Assembly (NCBI GenBank): GCA_958496175.1
Contig: OY292278.1
Span: 44,020,001-44,084,000 of the forward strand
DNA from: Sisyra terminalis
Lineage: Eukaryota; Arthropoda; Insecta; Neuroptera; Sisyridae
Length of the DNA: 64,000 bases
Direction: 5' to 3'
The notes beneath the pieces were generated by a model. That model was not told the origin of the DNA. It did no database searches and saw only the letters and a program-made list of their open reading frames with translations. Of the stretch, positions 37,490 to 49,130 are shown one piece after another (position 1 is the stretch's first letter; every line of letters starts with the position of its first letter). The position numbers and the translations under genes are program-made.

Positions 37490-38300
37490 AAGTAAAAAAA
37501 AGCTTCCCAATGTTAAAAAGGGGTTGTTTTGAAAAACACTTAATCAAAATGATTTTTTTAACGAATATTTTTTGAAAATCTTTTTCAAAATTGACAAACA
37601 TTTGTTTGAAATTTAAAAATTTTTAATGCTTTTCTAAACATCTGTGGAAGTTTGGAAAAGCACAGTTGTATAAAACCGAAACATAAAGATATCTTATAAT
37701 TGCAACCTTATTAAAATAATATTTTTACGACTTAAACCTGCCAATTGCTATACAAAATTAAAACGTCATTTTTTGACCAATCTTAATAAAATTTCGATTA
37801 AAATAATCCTCAGGTTTTGCTCTTAACAAAACAATTTGATTTTCCTCAAAAAAATCATTACTTCTTTTATTTTTAAGGCCAATTTATGTGGTACCTACAC
37901 CAAAATTAGTTTACAAAACGTAAAAAAAGCTTCACAATGTTAAGAAGGAATTGTTCTGATGAAACATCTTTGATGAAATATCTTTCATCAAAAACTTGTT
38001 CAATGCTTTTTGAAAAATTTGTAAAAGTTTTCATTGCGAAAGCACAAAGCTATGGAAAACCTAAAGCTCAGATATCTTAAAATTCCTGGCTTACTAAAAA
38101 ACATTTTTACGACTTAAAACATGCCAAAGGTTATATAGAATTTCAACTTTATTTTTTAATCAATCTTGAAGAAATTTCGATTAAAAAATTCTCCAAGTTT
38201 TGGCCTTAGAATAACAAATTGATTTTCCCCAAAAAAATATTACCGACTTTATTTTAAGGCTAGCTTATGCGGTTCATCTGAAATACCTTGATCGAAAAAA
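37490..38300. repeat. Direct duplication, unit about 430 bp
   Basis: AAAAAAGCTTCCCAATGTTA / AAAAAAGCTTCACAATGTTA open the two copies (about 37495 and 37923). They are followed in the same order by ATATCTTA.AATT, ACGACTTAAA.C.TGCCAA, AAATTTCGATTAAAA and TCTT..TTTTATTTTAAGGC. A separate diverged pair around 38620-38830 shares ACGACTTAGGA-like and GATTAAAATTCTTAAATC blocks. Confidence 0.75.
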
Positions 38301-39644
38301 GCTGCATCGAATAGTCAGGTTTTAAACATGGAAATTTATGGTCCAAATATTCTTTAGGTCAAAAAATTCAACTCAAAAAATGATCAATTAAAAATGTTTT
38401 GACTAATATTAAAATCTTAAGATTATTTTGAATCAAAGTTCATTGGAATTTACCAAAAATTTAGGCTGTAATCTTACATGACAAATTGGATTTTTTTGTC
38501 GAAAAATATACATAGAAAATTTTTCATAGATGCCATTAAAACTTATTTTTTTAAGATTTGAGGAATTAATCTTTTATTTTTTTTTTCAAAAATATGAAAA
38601 TATTTTAATAATCCATCTACTTTGATATGTCTACGACTTAGGATTTGATTCCAATAATTGTTAATGATTAAAATTCTTAAATCCTACGGTTAAAGTTGAT
38701 GAAAATATGAAAATATAGCAAAATATTTATAGCAAATTTAATGAAATCCATCTTTTTTTTATATGCCTATGACTTAAGAACTGATAACAATATTTTTTTA
38801 AGATTAAAATTCTTAAATCTTCAGCTAAATTTGATGGAATTAATTTAAAGGTTGAAATAAGACTTAACAATTAGTAACAGTAAGAAACTAGCCAAAACTT
38901 ATAAATTTTTTACAGTGGAATATGCCTAAAGAACTACTGAAAGGAATATTTCCTCAAATGTCTACTCTTCTGCATATCTTTTCTTGTTCAATGTTGAATA
39001 ATTCCAAGACTTAGTTGGCAAAGATTTCCTAATTTTTTAAACTAGTTTCCTACCTCTTTTATCAATTATTAATTGGTAAATATCTAAAGTATCAAATAAT
39101 TGTTATATTCATCAAAACTTCCCAAGAAATTTATAGATAACAATAAATGGTAAAACCATACTAAAAGAGTCACTAAGTATGACATAATCCTCTTAATCAG
39201 TATTCAAAGACATGTTTATCTAATATTTTATGACTAAAAGCTTGAAAAATTAAGCATATAATTGTATAAAGGTATAAAATATGAAGAAAATCAAGTTCTA
39301 GAACTTTACCTTAGAAGTTTAAATATATGACGAACATTTTCCCAAGTCCGTAAGGGTTATACTTTAAAAATTAGTGCTTTGATTTCTAATTGGACTTTAA
39401 TCAGTCAAGGTTTATGGTTCCTATTTTTAAGTTAAATTTTTATAGTTTCAAACAATGCAATAAATCGTAGAGGAATATTTCCAAATAGTTGCATTATTTT
39501 ATTATAAACTTAAGTATCCCGTCGTAATATAGTAATAAAGTTTCAAGAAGTGAAGGACTAATTTTGTAATCTAGATAATTTTTAAATGTATATTATGATC
39601 TTTGAAGATCACAATCAATTGGGCCAAAACAATTAGGAACTTAC

Positions 39645-40440
39645 CTCCAGGAAATCGGTGAGGAAATATTCGTCCGTGGCGCGAAAGTAACCACGGATAT
39701 AACGGATAACTATCTCTCGGCTGTGTATGATGGGGTGGCAAAGATCCCGGCGGTTGATGCGGTGGAAAACCATGCTGCGAGTTGGACAACGCCGCCGCCA
39801 AGGCGGCTCCTTGAAAATGGGCGGCCAGGGCAAACGGATGTCCGCCAGCATGGGCCGCATTGTGCATCATATCCGGCTGCAATTTCGGCATTAGTCCGGT
39901 GGGATCATACGTGGGACTCGGCCTAATCAACGTGTGCGCCGGAATTCCCGGAACCATGATCGGTGGTTTCGGGGACGGCGACGTGGATGACGCGGAATTA
40001 TTACTATTACTTATATTATTGTTATTATTGCTATTGTGTCGGGGCGAACGGTCCCCGTTTGTGCCGGTATTGCTATCACGCGCCCCATGATTGTTCGGCG
40101 AAGCCGATGAGGTGTATCGTTCATTTCGCGGGGATGCCGACGCCCGGTGGTGGCCACTGTTATTTAAATGGGGTTGTAAATGGTGATGATGGTGGTGATG
40201 ATGTAGGGGATGGTGATGGGGGTGGGTGTGATGTAACGAGCCGGTGATCGACGTGTTGTTACTGTCCGTGTTTGCACTGTGATCGCTGGCCGGCGATAAG
40301 GGTGCACTTGTACTTTCGGCATAATGGACGGGACTGGATTGGGGCGGCGAAGACGTTCCGCCAACAATCGAATCAATCGAGAATCCAATTTTTGGTTTGG
40401 ATGGTACAGCCACGATTGGTGTGGGAGCGAGAGGCATCAT
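39645..40440 (-). CDS. Empty spiracles/E5 (EMX family) homeobox gene, coding exon 1: N-terminal region
   Basis: Encodes residues 1-265 plus the first base of Gly266. The start is the first ATG of MMPLAP; an in-frame TAA lies five codons upstream and position -3 is A, so the start is well supported. Residues 14-28 hold PKIGFSIDSIVGG, whose FSIDSIV fits the eh1 motif that recruits Groucho corepressors. A His-rich run (residues 70-91, with eight consecutive His at 80-87) and a Ser/Asn-rich segment (about 130-160) are low-complexity linkers. Next come IPAHTLIRPSPTYDPTGLMP and an Ala-rich FALAAHFQGAALAAAL. The conserved end includes DSYPLYPWLLSRHGRIFPHR, containing the YPWLL hexapeptide (248-252) used for Exd/Pbx contact. 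The donor is GGAG|GTAAGT. The neighbouring coding exon is 36.8 kb away. The family is certain; ems versus E5 is not settled. Confidence 0.95.
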
Positions 40441-41310
40441 GATTTTCTTTCGTTAACCCAATTTAAAAACAACTCTTTTGCTACCCTTTACCACATTACA
40501 CACATACCGCCAAACACAATACACAAATCCATAAGTTTCCAGATGATATCAATTAGTCAAGAACCACTTCAATCATTTCGCACCGTAGATCCACCACACT
40601 TATAATTTCATACACAAAAACCCCGAAGATTGATCACTTGAACGGAAACGTCCATTGTGGAAAACAGCCGACGGCCGGTAAACAATGTCAAACATCCTAT
40701 ACTACAATCTTTTGGATGATTCCAAATCCGCGAATCCAAAACTATCCATACAAAGTTTCGACAAATCTTTTTTGGATTTCTAATTCCTGGATCATTAGAT
40801 TTCCGGTTTAAAACGCAACAATGCAACCACTTCAATTCCACACCACTTCGCCGTTCAGTAGTACTGTTTTTCCAGAACACTGTCACTGTCAACAATTAGA
40901 AGCTTAATTACTACCAAAATGGACGTATTTTACAAAAACAAACGACTCACGTCGTATTAACGTCGTATATTTCAGGATTGGACGTCGTCGTGGTGACTAT
41001 GCCCGTATCTGACTCGATAATAAGGGGAATCCAAACTGAACATGTAGTTCTTGGTGGCAGTCTCGCGCTCTCTTTCTACTGCTTCTCCCCATTCAGCTCG
41101 TAAATGGTCGAACATTAAGGCGGGATCTCGAAAAGATACACCTTTTTGGAGAAAGAGGCGGTGACTCGGCGGCGGCTCGGCGGCGGTTGGTCCACTAAGT
41201 GGCAGTAGCAAGTGCTAATAGTATCCAACGATTGGTTCAGTTGTGATTTAACTGTTTCCATTCCCAACAGTTTGGAAATACCAATTTTATACAAATTGAA
41301 ACGCATACTA
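40441..41310 (-). promoter_or_regulatory. Probable 5' leader and proximal promoter region of the ems/E5-type gene
   Basis: Upstream of the start codon the DNA stays less AT-rich and non-repetitive for about 900 bp, as expected for a long leader. Minus-strand frames of 95 codons (40895-40608) and 79 codons (41211-40972) could be upstream ORFs; neither has a known domain. The patch at 41060-41190 has CTCGCGCTCTCTTTC (GAGA-type) and GGCGGCGGCTCGGCGGCGG. A TATAAAA word on the minus strand at 41291-41285 has no good initiator 30 bp downstream. A GTGAGT followed about 65 bp later by TTGTTGACAG (roughly 40955-40890) could be a small leader intron. The start site is therefore not fixed. Confidence 0.4.
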
Positions 41311-42060
41311 ACGAAACAGTACTACAAGCAGGATACTACCATATACCCATACCAGCAACTACACATATAGATGTGGACTCTTTTTACGTTTATTTGGACT
41401 AAATCTCCAACTCCACGCCCTGTTTATACTATCTATATATACAATGAACGTTTAATGATTACAATGATTCTTGTTAGCTTACAAAAAATCCAGTAGAATA
41501 GGTAATATCTTTAGTAAAACAGCCGGTCTTTCTATTCCATGGATAGCTGTGATAATTAACTTAATTTCCCCCTTCTTGCCGCTCGATGAAATCAGTAGTG
41601 TTCTCTCACTCTTTTTCGTACTCTTTCTAGTTCTATTATGAGCGTATCATTAACGATTTAAAATAAGCAATTTTGTCCCACAATAAAACTACTATATGGC
41701 ACTACTGAATGGGTATCCATAAACGTTGTTGGTATCTCCAATCTACCCACCTCTTCTGTATTTCCTGATTGCTTTTTTTTACGAATTGATCAAAAGGAGA
41801 ATTGATTAAGTTTTTAATGTATTTTTTCCGCGGTAATGAGGTAAATTTGGATTACTATAATACCTACCTGATACATAGTTTGAAATAATATTTTAATAGT
41901 AGGTAGGTACATCAATTATTTATATTTATGGTAATTAAAATGCAATACAAAATTTAAAATTATCTGCAATTTATCTTTTCAAAGTTCAAAATCGTTGTCA
42001 CGATAACAACATTTTTATAGTTTGGGATTTGGAAATTTCAACTCTTTTCTTATTTGTTTT
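41311..42060. other. Upstream flank, no gene or repeat seen
   Basis: Unique AT-rich sequence. 41560-41660 has CTCTCACTCTTTTTCG and similar GAGA-type words; the rest shows nothing recognisable. Confidence 0.4.
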
Positions 42061-43600
42061 TGAGATCTACAAAATTGCACAATTATTAGATAATAGGTGG
42101 AATTTCCATGTGAAAATTCTATTTCTGGAATTGACCATCTTTGCACTACCTGTGTCATATAGGCCTTTTATATTTACCGAATTAATTCCTGATTTTTTAC
42201 CAAGTTGACTTCTTTTATTGATCAATAAAGATTATTTATTCCTGAATGTTTTCTGGAAACTTTAAAAGATCTTAATTTTCTTGTACACTTTGGATGAAAA
42301 ATATTTTTTTAAATTATTTATTCTGTAGAAGAAAAAATCTATTCCTGGAATTGACCAGCTTTTAGGCCTTTTAAATTTACCGAATAAATTTCTGATTTTT
42401 AACCAAGTTGACTTCTTTTATTGATCAATGAAGAATACTTATTCCTGAATATTTTCCGGAAACTTTAAAAAATCTTAATTTTCTTGTATACTTTGAATAA
42501 TGATAAAAATCTTTTAAAATTATTTATTCTGTAGAAGAAAAAATCTATTTCTGGAATTGGCCAACTTTTGCACTACCTGTATCATATATAGGTCTTTTAT
42601 ATTAACCGAATAAATTCCTGATTTTTTACCAAGTTGACTTCTTTTATTGATCAATGAAGAATATTTATTCCTGAATGTTTTCTGGAAACTTTAAAAGATC
42701 TTAATTTTCTTTGGAAATCTTGGCTTAGTGAAAAATCATTTACAATTTATTTATTCTATAGAAGAATATCTACATTGGAACACAAAGTTAAGCTCCACTT
42801 GGAAAATTTGGAAATATTTTACATTGTTGGTTAAAGAGAAAATCTCCTTGGAACTTAGAATGATTTTGTTTTTCCAAGTTTGTAGAATAAGGTAGAATTT
42901 TTGAACGTTCTTAAAATTAGTCAAATTTTATCAGTATTTTTGTAAATTTGTTTTTGAGATCTTACAAAATTGCACACTTGTTAGATAATATTTGCAATTT
43001 TCATGTGGAAATTCTATTCCTGGAATTGACCATCTTTGCACTACCTGTATCATATAGGCCTTTTATATTTGCCGATTAAATTCCTGATTTTTTACGAAGT
43101 TGACTTCTTTTATTGATCAATGAAGAATACTTATTCCTGAATGTTCTCCGGAAACTTTAAAAGATATTAATTTTCTTGTATACTTTGAATAATGAAAAAT
43201 CTTTTAAAATCATTTATTTTGTAGAAGAAAAAAATCTATTCCTGGAATAGACCAGCTTTTCCACTACCTGTATCATATAGGCTTTTTATATTTACCGAAT
43301 AAATTCCTGATTTTTTACCAAGTTGACTTCTTTTATTGATCAATAAAGAATACTTATTCCTGGATGTTTTCTGGAAACTTTAAATGATCTTAATTTTCTT
43401 TGAAAATCTTGGCTTAGTGAAAAATCATTTAAAATTATTAGTTACTAAAAGAATACCTACAGTAATTGGAACAAAAATTTAAGCTCCACTTGGAAAATTT
43501 GGAAACATTTTACATTGTTGATTAAAGAGAAAATATCCTTGAATCTTAGAATGACTTAGATTTCCCAAATTTATAGAATAAGTTCCTGAAATGGCTCAAC
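42060..43600. repeat. Tandem minisatellite-like array, five units of about 200 bp, with higher-order duplication
   Basis: A unit containing CTGGAATTGACCATCTTTGC, CACTACCTGT.TCATATAGG, CCAAGTTGACTTCTTTTATT, GATCAAT.AAGA, TATTCCTGAATGTTTTC and CTGGAAACTTTAAAAGATCT recurs at about 42125, 42345, 42553, 43020 and 43242. The block including CTCCACTTGGAAAATTTGGA follows the third and fifth units, so a ~900 bp superunit (42060-42950 and 42955-43600) was itself duplicated. Noncoding. Confidence 0.85.
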
Positions 43601-45290
43601 ATTTATCAGCATTTTATTAAAATACTATTGGTAGGAGGATCTACGTTTCTTTGGACATTTAATTAATGGAAAAAAATGGAAATAAAGTTCAAAATTTGTA
43701 AGACCTGCAACTTCAAAATGCAAAAGTAAACTCTTAATAGTTTTCGTTAATGTTTGAAACTTTTAGTTCTGGAATTGCGCTTTCTTTTCTTATCTAAAGC
43801 ATAGAAAATATTCACCGATTAAATTGTAATTTTGTCTAGGAATTTTACTCTCGTCTTTTGAAACCAATGCAAAATATATTCCTTGATATTTTCTGGGAAT
43901 TAATAAAGGGTTTCAAGCTCTATTAAACAATACTTATCTGTTTATTTTGGTAGAAATTTTATGCACTTCAGTAATTGAGTCAAAAATTTAAAATTTTTTA
44001 TATAGAGTTTTCTATTGGCCAATAATTTTATCGAAATTTCCATGTAAGCTGGCCAATATTTATCAAAACTTATGAAGTAATTAAATCATCGGTTCTAATT
44101 CTTTAAGTTTAAAGAAAATATTCGATTTTATTTTTCTCAAGTTTGTGTTATTGAATGTATTAAAGGTAATGATTTTTACTTTAGATATATTTTGTAAATT
44201 AGGTGTAAAAATTTTTTTAATACTAATATTAAGATTTGCAGAAATAATCAAAAAGGATTTTGAAGAAAAAAAAACACTCTGTTCTTCGATGCGACGCATG
44301 CGTTCAATCGAGCTTTGCATCCAAAGCTACTAGCAAAGCTTCGGAAGTACCATATTCCCAAGTTTTTATATATTAATATTATTTTTCCCTTTTTAAGCAA
44401 CCGGTTCTTCCAAATCTAAATGGATGATAAATTTTCAGAGGATAAATCTATTCACCCGGGGATACCGATTGAGTTTCTAAGAATATTTTCCAGTTAAGCC
44501 ACGAATTAAAGCTTGTTTTAATCTCAAAGAACCTTAAAGACATTTTTCCTTCATAATATTTCCATATTTTCCGTATTCACTTAACTCAATATTTATTCCC
44601 TTAATGTAGATATGTTTTAAGATATGACCGAAAAAAAGACAATGGTAACAATGAACTTAACTTCTTGTAAGATTTTCAACTATACAAAGCTCTTAAAAAA
44701 GCTTTCTTTGTCATACTTTTTTTAATAGTTCTCAGCTTAGATGAATTCTTTCCTCCAGAATAACCTTTTCCTGGCAAGGATCTTTAATTCAAGGTAGTTC
44801 ATTCCACTTTTGAATAAGTTCAGGATATTAATTTGTCTTCTTTCTTTTTGAGGTCTTCCCGTTTTCCTCCTGTAATATCAAGTACAAATAATTTTTAACT
44901 TAGATTAATGTTGCACTAAAAATTGAAATTTTTAATTTTTCTATTATATTTCTCTATAGGCCTCACCTATTGGGATATTGGGAAAAGTTAATTTATTAAA
45001 ATTAGAACAGGAAGCCACAGTTGATATTTAACGCCGATTTTAAACTATGTTATATTCTTAATTCAAACTTCCACCCATATTTAAGCTAATGTTATTAGCG
45101 CGATCCATCATCCAAGGAAGTATTTTATATGAAAAAAATTTCGGCACCTATTTGGTCCTACTATTGATCCTTGTTACACCCCACAATGGAAAAATTGAGT
45201 TTTATTAATTCATAATTTATTGAATGATTATTATTATCTAAGAAAGTTTATTTGATGAAAAACATGTATTGAAATCTAATTGTTAAATTT
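43600..45290. other. AT-rich sequence, no supported gene
   Basis: No repeats with clear partners and no coding signals. The overlapping frames at 44320-44081 (minus) and 44145-44333 (plus) mirror each other and lack any domain. 44285-44340 has a small higher-complexity patch (CGATGCGACGCATGCG) containing the palindrome CGCATGCG. Confidence 0.4.
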
Positions 45291-45299
45291 ATACAACAA

Positions 45300-45830
45300 T
45301 AGATATTTTATTACGAAATATAACACATAGTTATTTGGGATTCTTTTCGTCCTAGTAAAATCAGTACTTTATTTAAAATTTAGGCCTAATTATATAGAAA
45401 TATTCACTGCTTAAGAAAATTCAACTAAAGCTTTTTCCCAAAAATTGAATTTTTTCCTTTCAAAAGCTTCAACTTCAAACATCCAATCCTGATTTGGAAA
45501 TTGAATAAAATTATTTTCTACGATCAAGTAACTATATTAAATCACTTGAATCTCAAAGGTTAATAATTATTTGGGTTTCTTTTGATCTTAATAAAATCAG
45601 TACATAAGTCATAAATTAGGCCTAAATATATCAAAATATTCACTGTTTGATAAAATTGAATTAGAGCTTTTTCACATAAATCGATTTTTTAATTCAAAAG
45701 CTTCGATTTTCTTATTGATTTTACCTTAGAAGATTCAAATATTCAAACTTGATCTTGAAAATGGATACAATTGTTTTCTTCCACCAAGTAACATTAAACC
45801 ACTTGAATTTCAAACGTTAATGCTATCGCC
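45300..45830. repeat. Direct duplication, unit about 240 bp
   Basis: AGTTATTTGGGATTCTTTT and ATTATTTGGGTTTCTTTT begin the two copies (about 45330 and 45565). They share AAAATCAGTAC, AATTAGGCCTAA, ATATTCACTG and TCAAAAGCTTC. The tail (AAGTAAC...AAACCACTTGAATTTCAAA) recurs once more near 45787-45815. Noncoding. Confidence 0.75.
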
Positions 45831-46074
45831 ATCTATGGAATCATTCGACCAACTAAATACTTGAAAGCTCGATATAAGCTTGCATACGTATGAATCGCTA
45901 TATAATAAGAAAAAATATGTTGTTTGGAGGTCGTAAATGGTTAAAAAAAACGCGAATTGAATAGGATAATTAACTTTGGCATAGATGAACATATTTCCAA
46001 GGATAATTTATTGTATAATAACACCAATAATGACAGTATTAAATTCTGAAATGCTTATAATGTAATCGTGAACA

Positions 46075-47438
46075 ATATGAAACAAAAAAGATGATTTTTT
46101 TTTCTTAATTATATCGAAAATATTGTTGGGAATGACAAAAAAAAATCCTGTGAAAATTTAAGCTCTTAATATTAATATTAAGAGGTGCCGCATCGCAAAT
46201 TTCGATTTTCCATTTAAATAACATGAAAACAATATTCCCTTGCACTTTGGAATTTTATAACTCACGTTGGTGACCATGTTTCCGAATGACCAAGGTATAT
46301 TCTTGTGGAAAATTGAACGATCTACAAAAAAGGTCTCATACAAGTTTTTGTTATATTTATTTCTTCAAAAGTTATTCAAAGTCAAAGTTGAACTAAAGAG
46401 AAATTTTAATATTTTTTCAATTTTTTGACGCAACCATCAATTTTATGAGACAATTTTAAAGGATATTTTTTGTAGAGCACTTTTTTATCTATAACTTATC
46501 TTTATAAAAGTTTTTGATATTTTTCCCAGGTCCTAAGTTATTTGCATTAAATTGAAAATTCCCTGAATTATTATATTTTGAACATTTTTTTTTTTAATTA
46601 AATAACTTATGGCCTGTGGAAGATATAGAAAACTTTTAAAGAGATAAGTTATAGAAAAAAAAAGCAAAATTGAACGATCTACAAAGAAAGTCTGTTACAT
46701 GTTTTTGATATATTTATTCCTTCAAAAGTTATTCGAGTTCAAAGTTGAAGGAAAGAGAAATTTTAATATTTTTTCAATTTTTTGACGCAACCATCAATTT
46801 ATTGAGAAAATTTCATAGGACATTTTTTGTAGAGCACTTTTTTTCCTATAACTTATCTCTTTAGATGTTTTGGATATTTTTCACAGGTCCTAAGTTATTT
46901 GCATTAAACTTAAATTTCCCTGAATTATTATATTTTTAACATAAAAATTCTTTTTTTTATTTTAATTAAATAACTTAGAACTTGTGAAAAATATCGAAAA
47001 CTCTTATAGAGTTAAGTAATAGGAAAAAAAAGTGCTCTACAAAAAATGTCCTATAAAATTTTCTTATAAAATTGATGGTTGCGTCAAAAAATTGAAAAAA
47101 TATTAAAATTTCTGTTTAGTTCAACTTTGACCTCGAATTACTTTTGAAGGAACAAATATATCAAAAACTTGTACGATACTTTTTTTGTAGATTGTTCAAC
47201 TTCCTACAAGAATATACCTTGGTCATTGCAAAATATTGTCACCAACGTGAGCTATAAAATTCATAAGTGCAAAATAATATTGTTTCCATGTTATTTACAT
47301 GGAAAATCGAAATTTGCGATGCGGCACCTCTTAATTTTAATATTAGGAGCTTAAACTTTCACAGGATTTTTTTTTGTCATTCCCAACAATATTTTCGATA
47401 TAATTAAGCAAACAAAAATTCATAATTTTTTTGAATTA
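46075..47438. mobile_element. Large multi-palindromic MITE-like element, divergent subfamily
   Basis: Arms reading ATTATATCGAAAATATTGTT, then CCCAA/TTGGG, a poly-A run, CCTGTGAAAATTTAAGCTC and CTTAATATTAATATTAAG occur at the left (46105-46190) and inverted at the right (47320-47420). GAGGTGCCGCATCGCAAATT is mirrored too. The interior holds further inverted blocks (GACGCAACCATCAATTT, TCTACAAAAAAGGTCTC). The terminal architecture matches the elements at 31255 and 55956, but the interior is different. Two 61-codon frames (46343-46158 and 47169-47354) are the same arm read from each end. Exact termini are uncertain; no transposase. Confidence 0.7.
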
Positions 47439-47469
47439 CCAAGACACTGTTCAATGAACAGTGTCTTGG
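47439..47469. other. 31 bp near-perfect palindrome (15 bp arms, 1 nt centre)
   Basis: CCAAGACACTGTTCA (47439-47453), A, TGAACAGTGTCTTGG (47455-47469) form perfect 15 bp arms around one base. It lies at the right edge of the preceding foldback element and is GC-richer than it. Possible roles are cruciform-prone insertion scar, excision footprint or dimeric binding site; no choice can be made from sequence. Confidence 0.95.
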
Positions 47470-48040
47470 AATTTTTTTCTTCAAGTTCACCTAATTTATT
47501 GTTATTAGCCTTGATCATAAAATCAGCACAACTTATTTGTATTCTCAACCCTATGGAACTGGGATTCCTCAGACACTTTTTAACGTATATTTTCTCCGTA
47601 CATATGTTTAAAGGGTTAAAAACTATAGAGACATATAATATCGAAACTCCACCTTTTGATTGATTTTGTCTGCGCATTGATATTTGGGTGGAGTCGACAC
47701 ATATCAATGCGATTTTTTGTCGTAATGTTTATTCAATAAACAGGATTGTATTCCAAAAATTAACAGTTCAATTTGTAAATGTATCAATGCCTTATATTGC
47801 CAATACTAACAACCATATTTGTCTTCAACAATCTTTATTCACTTCCTTGTACCAAATGATAAGAAATGAAGATATTAAATTCCAAAACAAACATCCATTT
47901 GGCAAGTTTTAAAGGCAAAAAAACAGGTAGAAATTATTACAATTTTAATTTGAAAGTTTTTATGAATCTCCTTATTCCAATTAAAGTTTGACTTTAACAA
48001 TGTATCGAGAGAACAATAGATTGATATGTATTTACCATTT
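47470..48040. other. Intergenic, short unsupported frames
   Basis: Plus frames 47454-47663 and 47688-47912 and the minus frame 47707-47420 overlap here. They have no recognisable domain, no splice context and amino-acid content like translated AT-rich DNA. I do not call a gene. Confidence 0.4.
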
Positions 48041-48053
48041 TATTATTCAGTTG

Positions 48054-48604
48054 TATTACGTAGACTTTTAGGACCTAAATCTTCAGTTAATACAAAAACT
48101 AAACTCACCATTTACAAAACTCTACTTCGACCTATCTGGACTTACGGAGCAGAATTGTGGGGCTCTGCAAAACCATCCAACATCCAAATTATCCAATCTT
48201 TCTAATCAAAAGTCCTTCGTCGAATAATCAATGCTCCTTATTATGTTAACAACTGAATCATACACAATGATCTTAACTTTCCTTTTGTCACTACCTTAGT
48301 CCAAGAACGATTTCAAAAATTCCACTCCAAGTTAGTCGACCATCTTAACCCTAATGTCCAAATTCTATCCTCTGAAACTCATCCAGACAACATGCCACGT
48401 AGGCTGACCTCCTAACAAATTCTTAGAGAGTCCCAACATTGGTTGGGCCCTCTCAACATGATTCGAAAATACCACACCAGGGTCGAACTACGGTTTTTAC
48501 CTCAAGTGTGGTACATAAGCGACCAAAATTTGTTAGCACATTGCATAGTATATAAATTGTAAATATATAGAAGGCAATAAAGGATTTTAATAAAAAAAAA
48601 AAAA
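48054..48604 (+). mobile_element. 5'-truncated Jockey-like non-LTR retrotransposon (LINE) with poly(A) and 12 bp target duplication
   Basis: The 3' end of a LINE that moves by target-primed reverse transcription. It starts inside the reverse-transcriptase C-terminal region (LRRLLGPKS, then TLLRPIWTYGAELWGSAKPS and KVLRRIINAPYYVNN). It continues with EIIHND-like IIHNDLNFPFV and RFQKFHSKLVDHLNP, and ends in an A-rich tail. Two or more in-frame stops (TAA after IIQSF, TGA after YYVNN) show it is dead. The insertion is flanked by perfect 12 bp repeats ATTATTCAGTTG (48042-48053 and 48605-48616), proving the boundaries. The RPIWTYGAELWG signature fits the Jockey clade; exact clade is not proven. 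The fragment is only ~550 bp. Confidence 0.9.
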
Positions 48605-48616
48605 ATTATTCAGTTG

Positions 48617-49122
48617 AAATGATTTGTCTTTTATACATCTATATTTCTCAATGTATGGAACATTAAGAAGCACGAAAATTTAGTTCGTGTGAAGAATATT
48701 GAATTTTAAATTTTTCCTTTTAGAGTTACAAAAATTTGACTTTTTATCAGTAGTTATTGATTAAGAAAATTTGGGAAGAAAAAATAGCATTTCGTATGCA
48801 CTTAGAGCTTTAAAATAATTTTCCCTTTTCTTTTATTTACAGAAAACTATACCCAAGAGACACTAGAATGAACTAGGAACCATAATTTATTCGACTACTT
48901 AATTCTGGATTGTCACAGTCGTTGTAATTGGAACTACCTATCTAGAAGATCTTTCCCAATGGAGCTTTTTGAATTCAAAATTAGAATTCCATCACTCAGA
49001 AAAAAACAAGGTAAGATTCAAAATTTATTTTAGTCTTTTATATTTTCTTTAGTAACAGAAGAACTTCATATGGTAAATTACGTTTTTTACAAATTTTGAT
49101 TTCTACTATGTTTAAACTAATA
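48617..49122. other. AT-rich intergenic, nothing recognised
   Basis: No repeat partner, frame or motif of note was found between the LINE fragment and the hAT-like MITE. Confidence 0.4.
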
Positions 49123-49130
49123 ATCTAGAC

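Larger units (their letters stand above)
2829..39644 (-). other. Intron 1 of the ems/E5-type gene, 36,816 bp
   Basis: On the minus strand the intron begins with GTAAGT at 39644 and ends with CTAG at 2829. Exon 1 ends one base into a Gly codon and exon 2 supplies the other two bases (phase 1), so the frame joins cleanly through FPHRFPG-G-PDIPG. The intron holds transposon remnants, foldback elements, serial local duplications and a few unique stretches, annotated separately. No other coding exon was seen inside it. Stretches not listed elsewhere (for example 3800-4240, 4750-5770, 8120-8700, 10960-12230, 14350-15230, 16840-17980, 25000-26900, 27350-28090, 34570-35400, 38890-39570) are AT-rich, with nothing I can name. 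Confidence 0.9.

Noticed and set aside
39633..40605. Several open frames on both strands overlapping exon 1
   Set aside because: They are shadows of the true exon in other frames; the in-frame motifs, upstream stop and splice donor identify only one coding frame.
41260..41291. TATAAAA upstream of exon 1 as the core promoter
   Set aside because: No initiator-like sequence at the expected distance; kept only as a remark in the leader entry.
44145..44333. Plus and minus frames near 44.1-44.3 kb
   Set aside because: Mutually antisense, with hydrophobic or Lys/Asn-rich random-like content.
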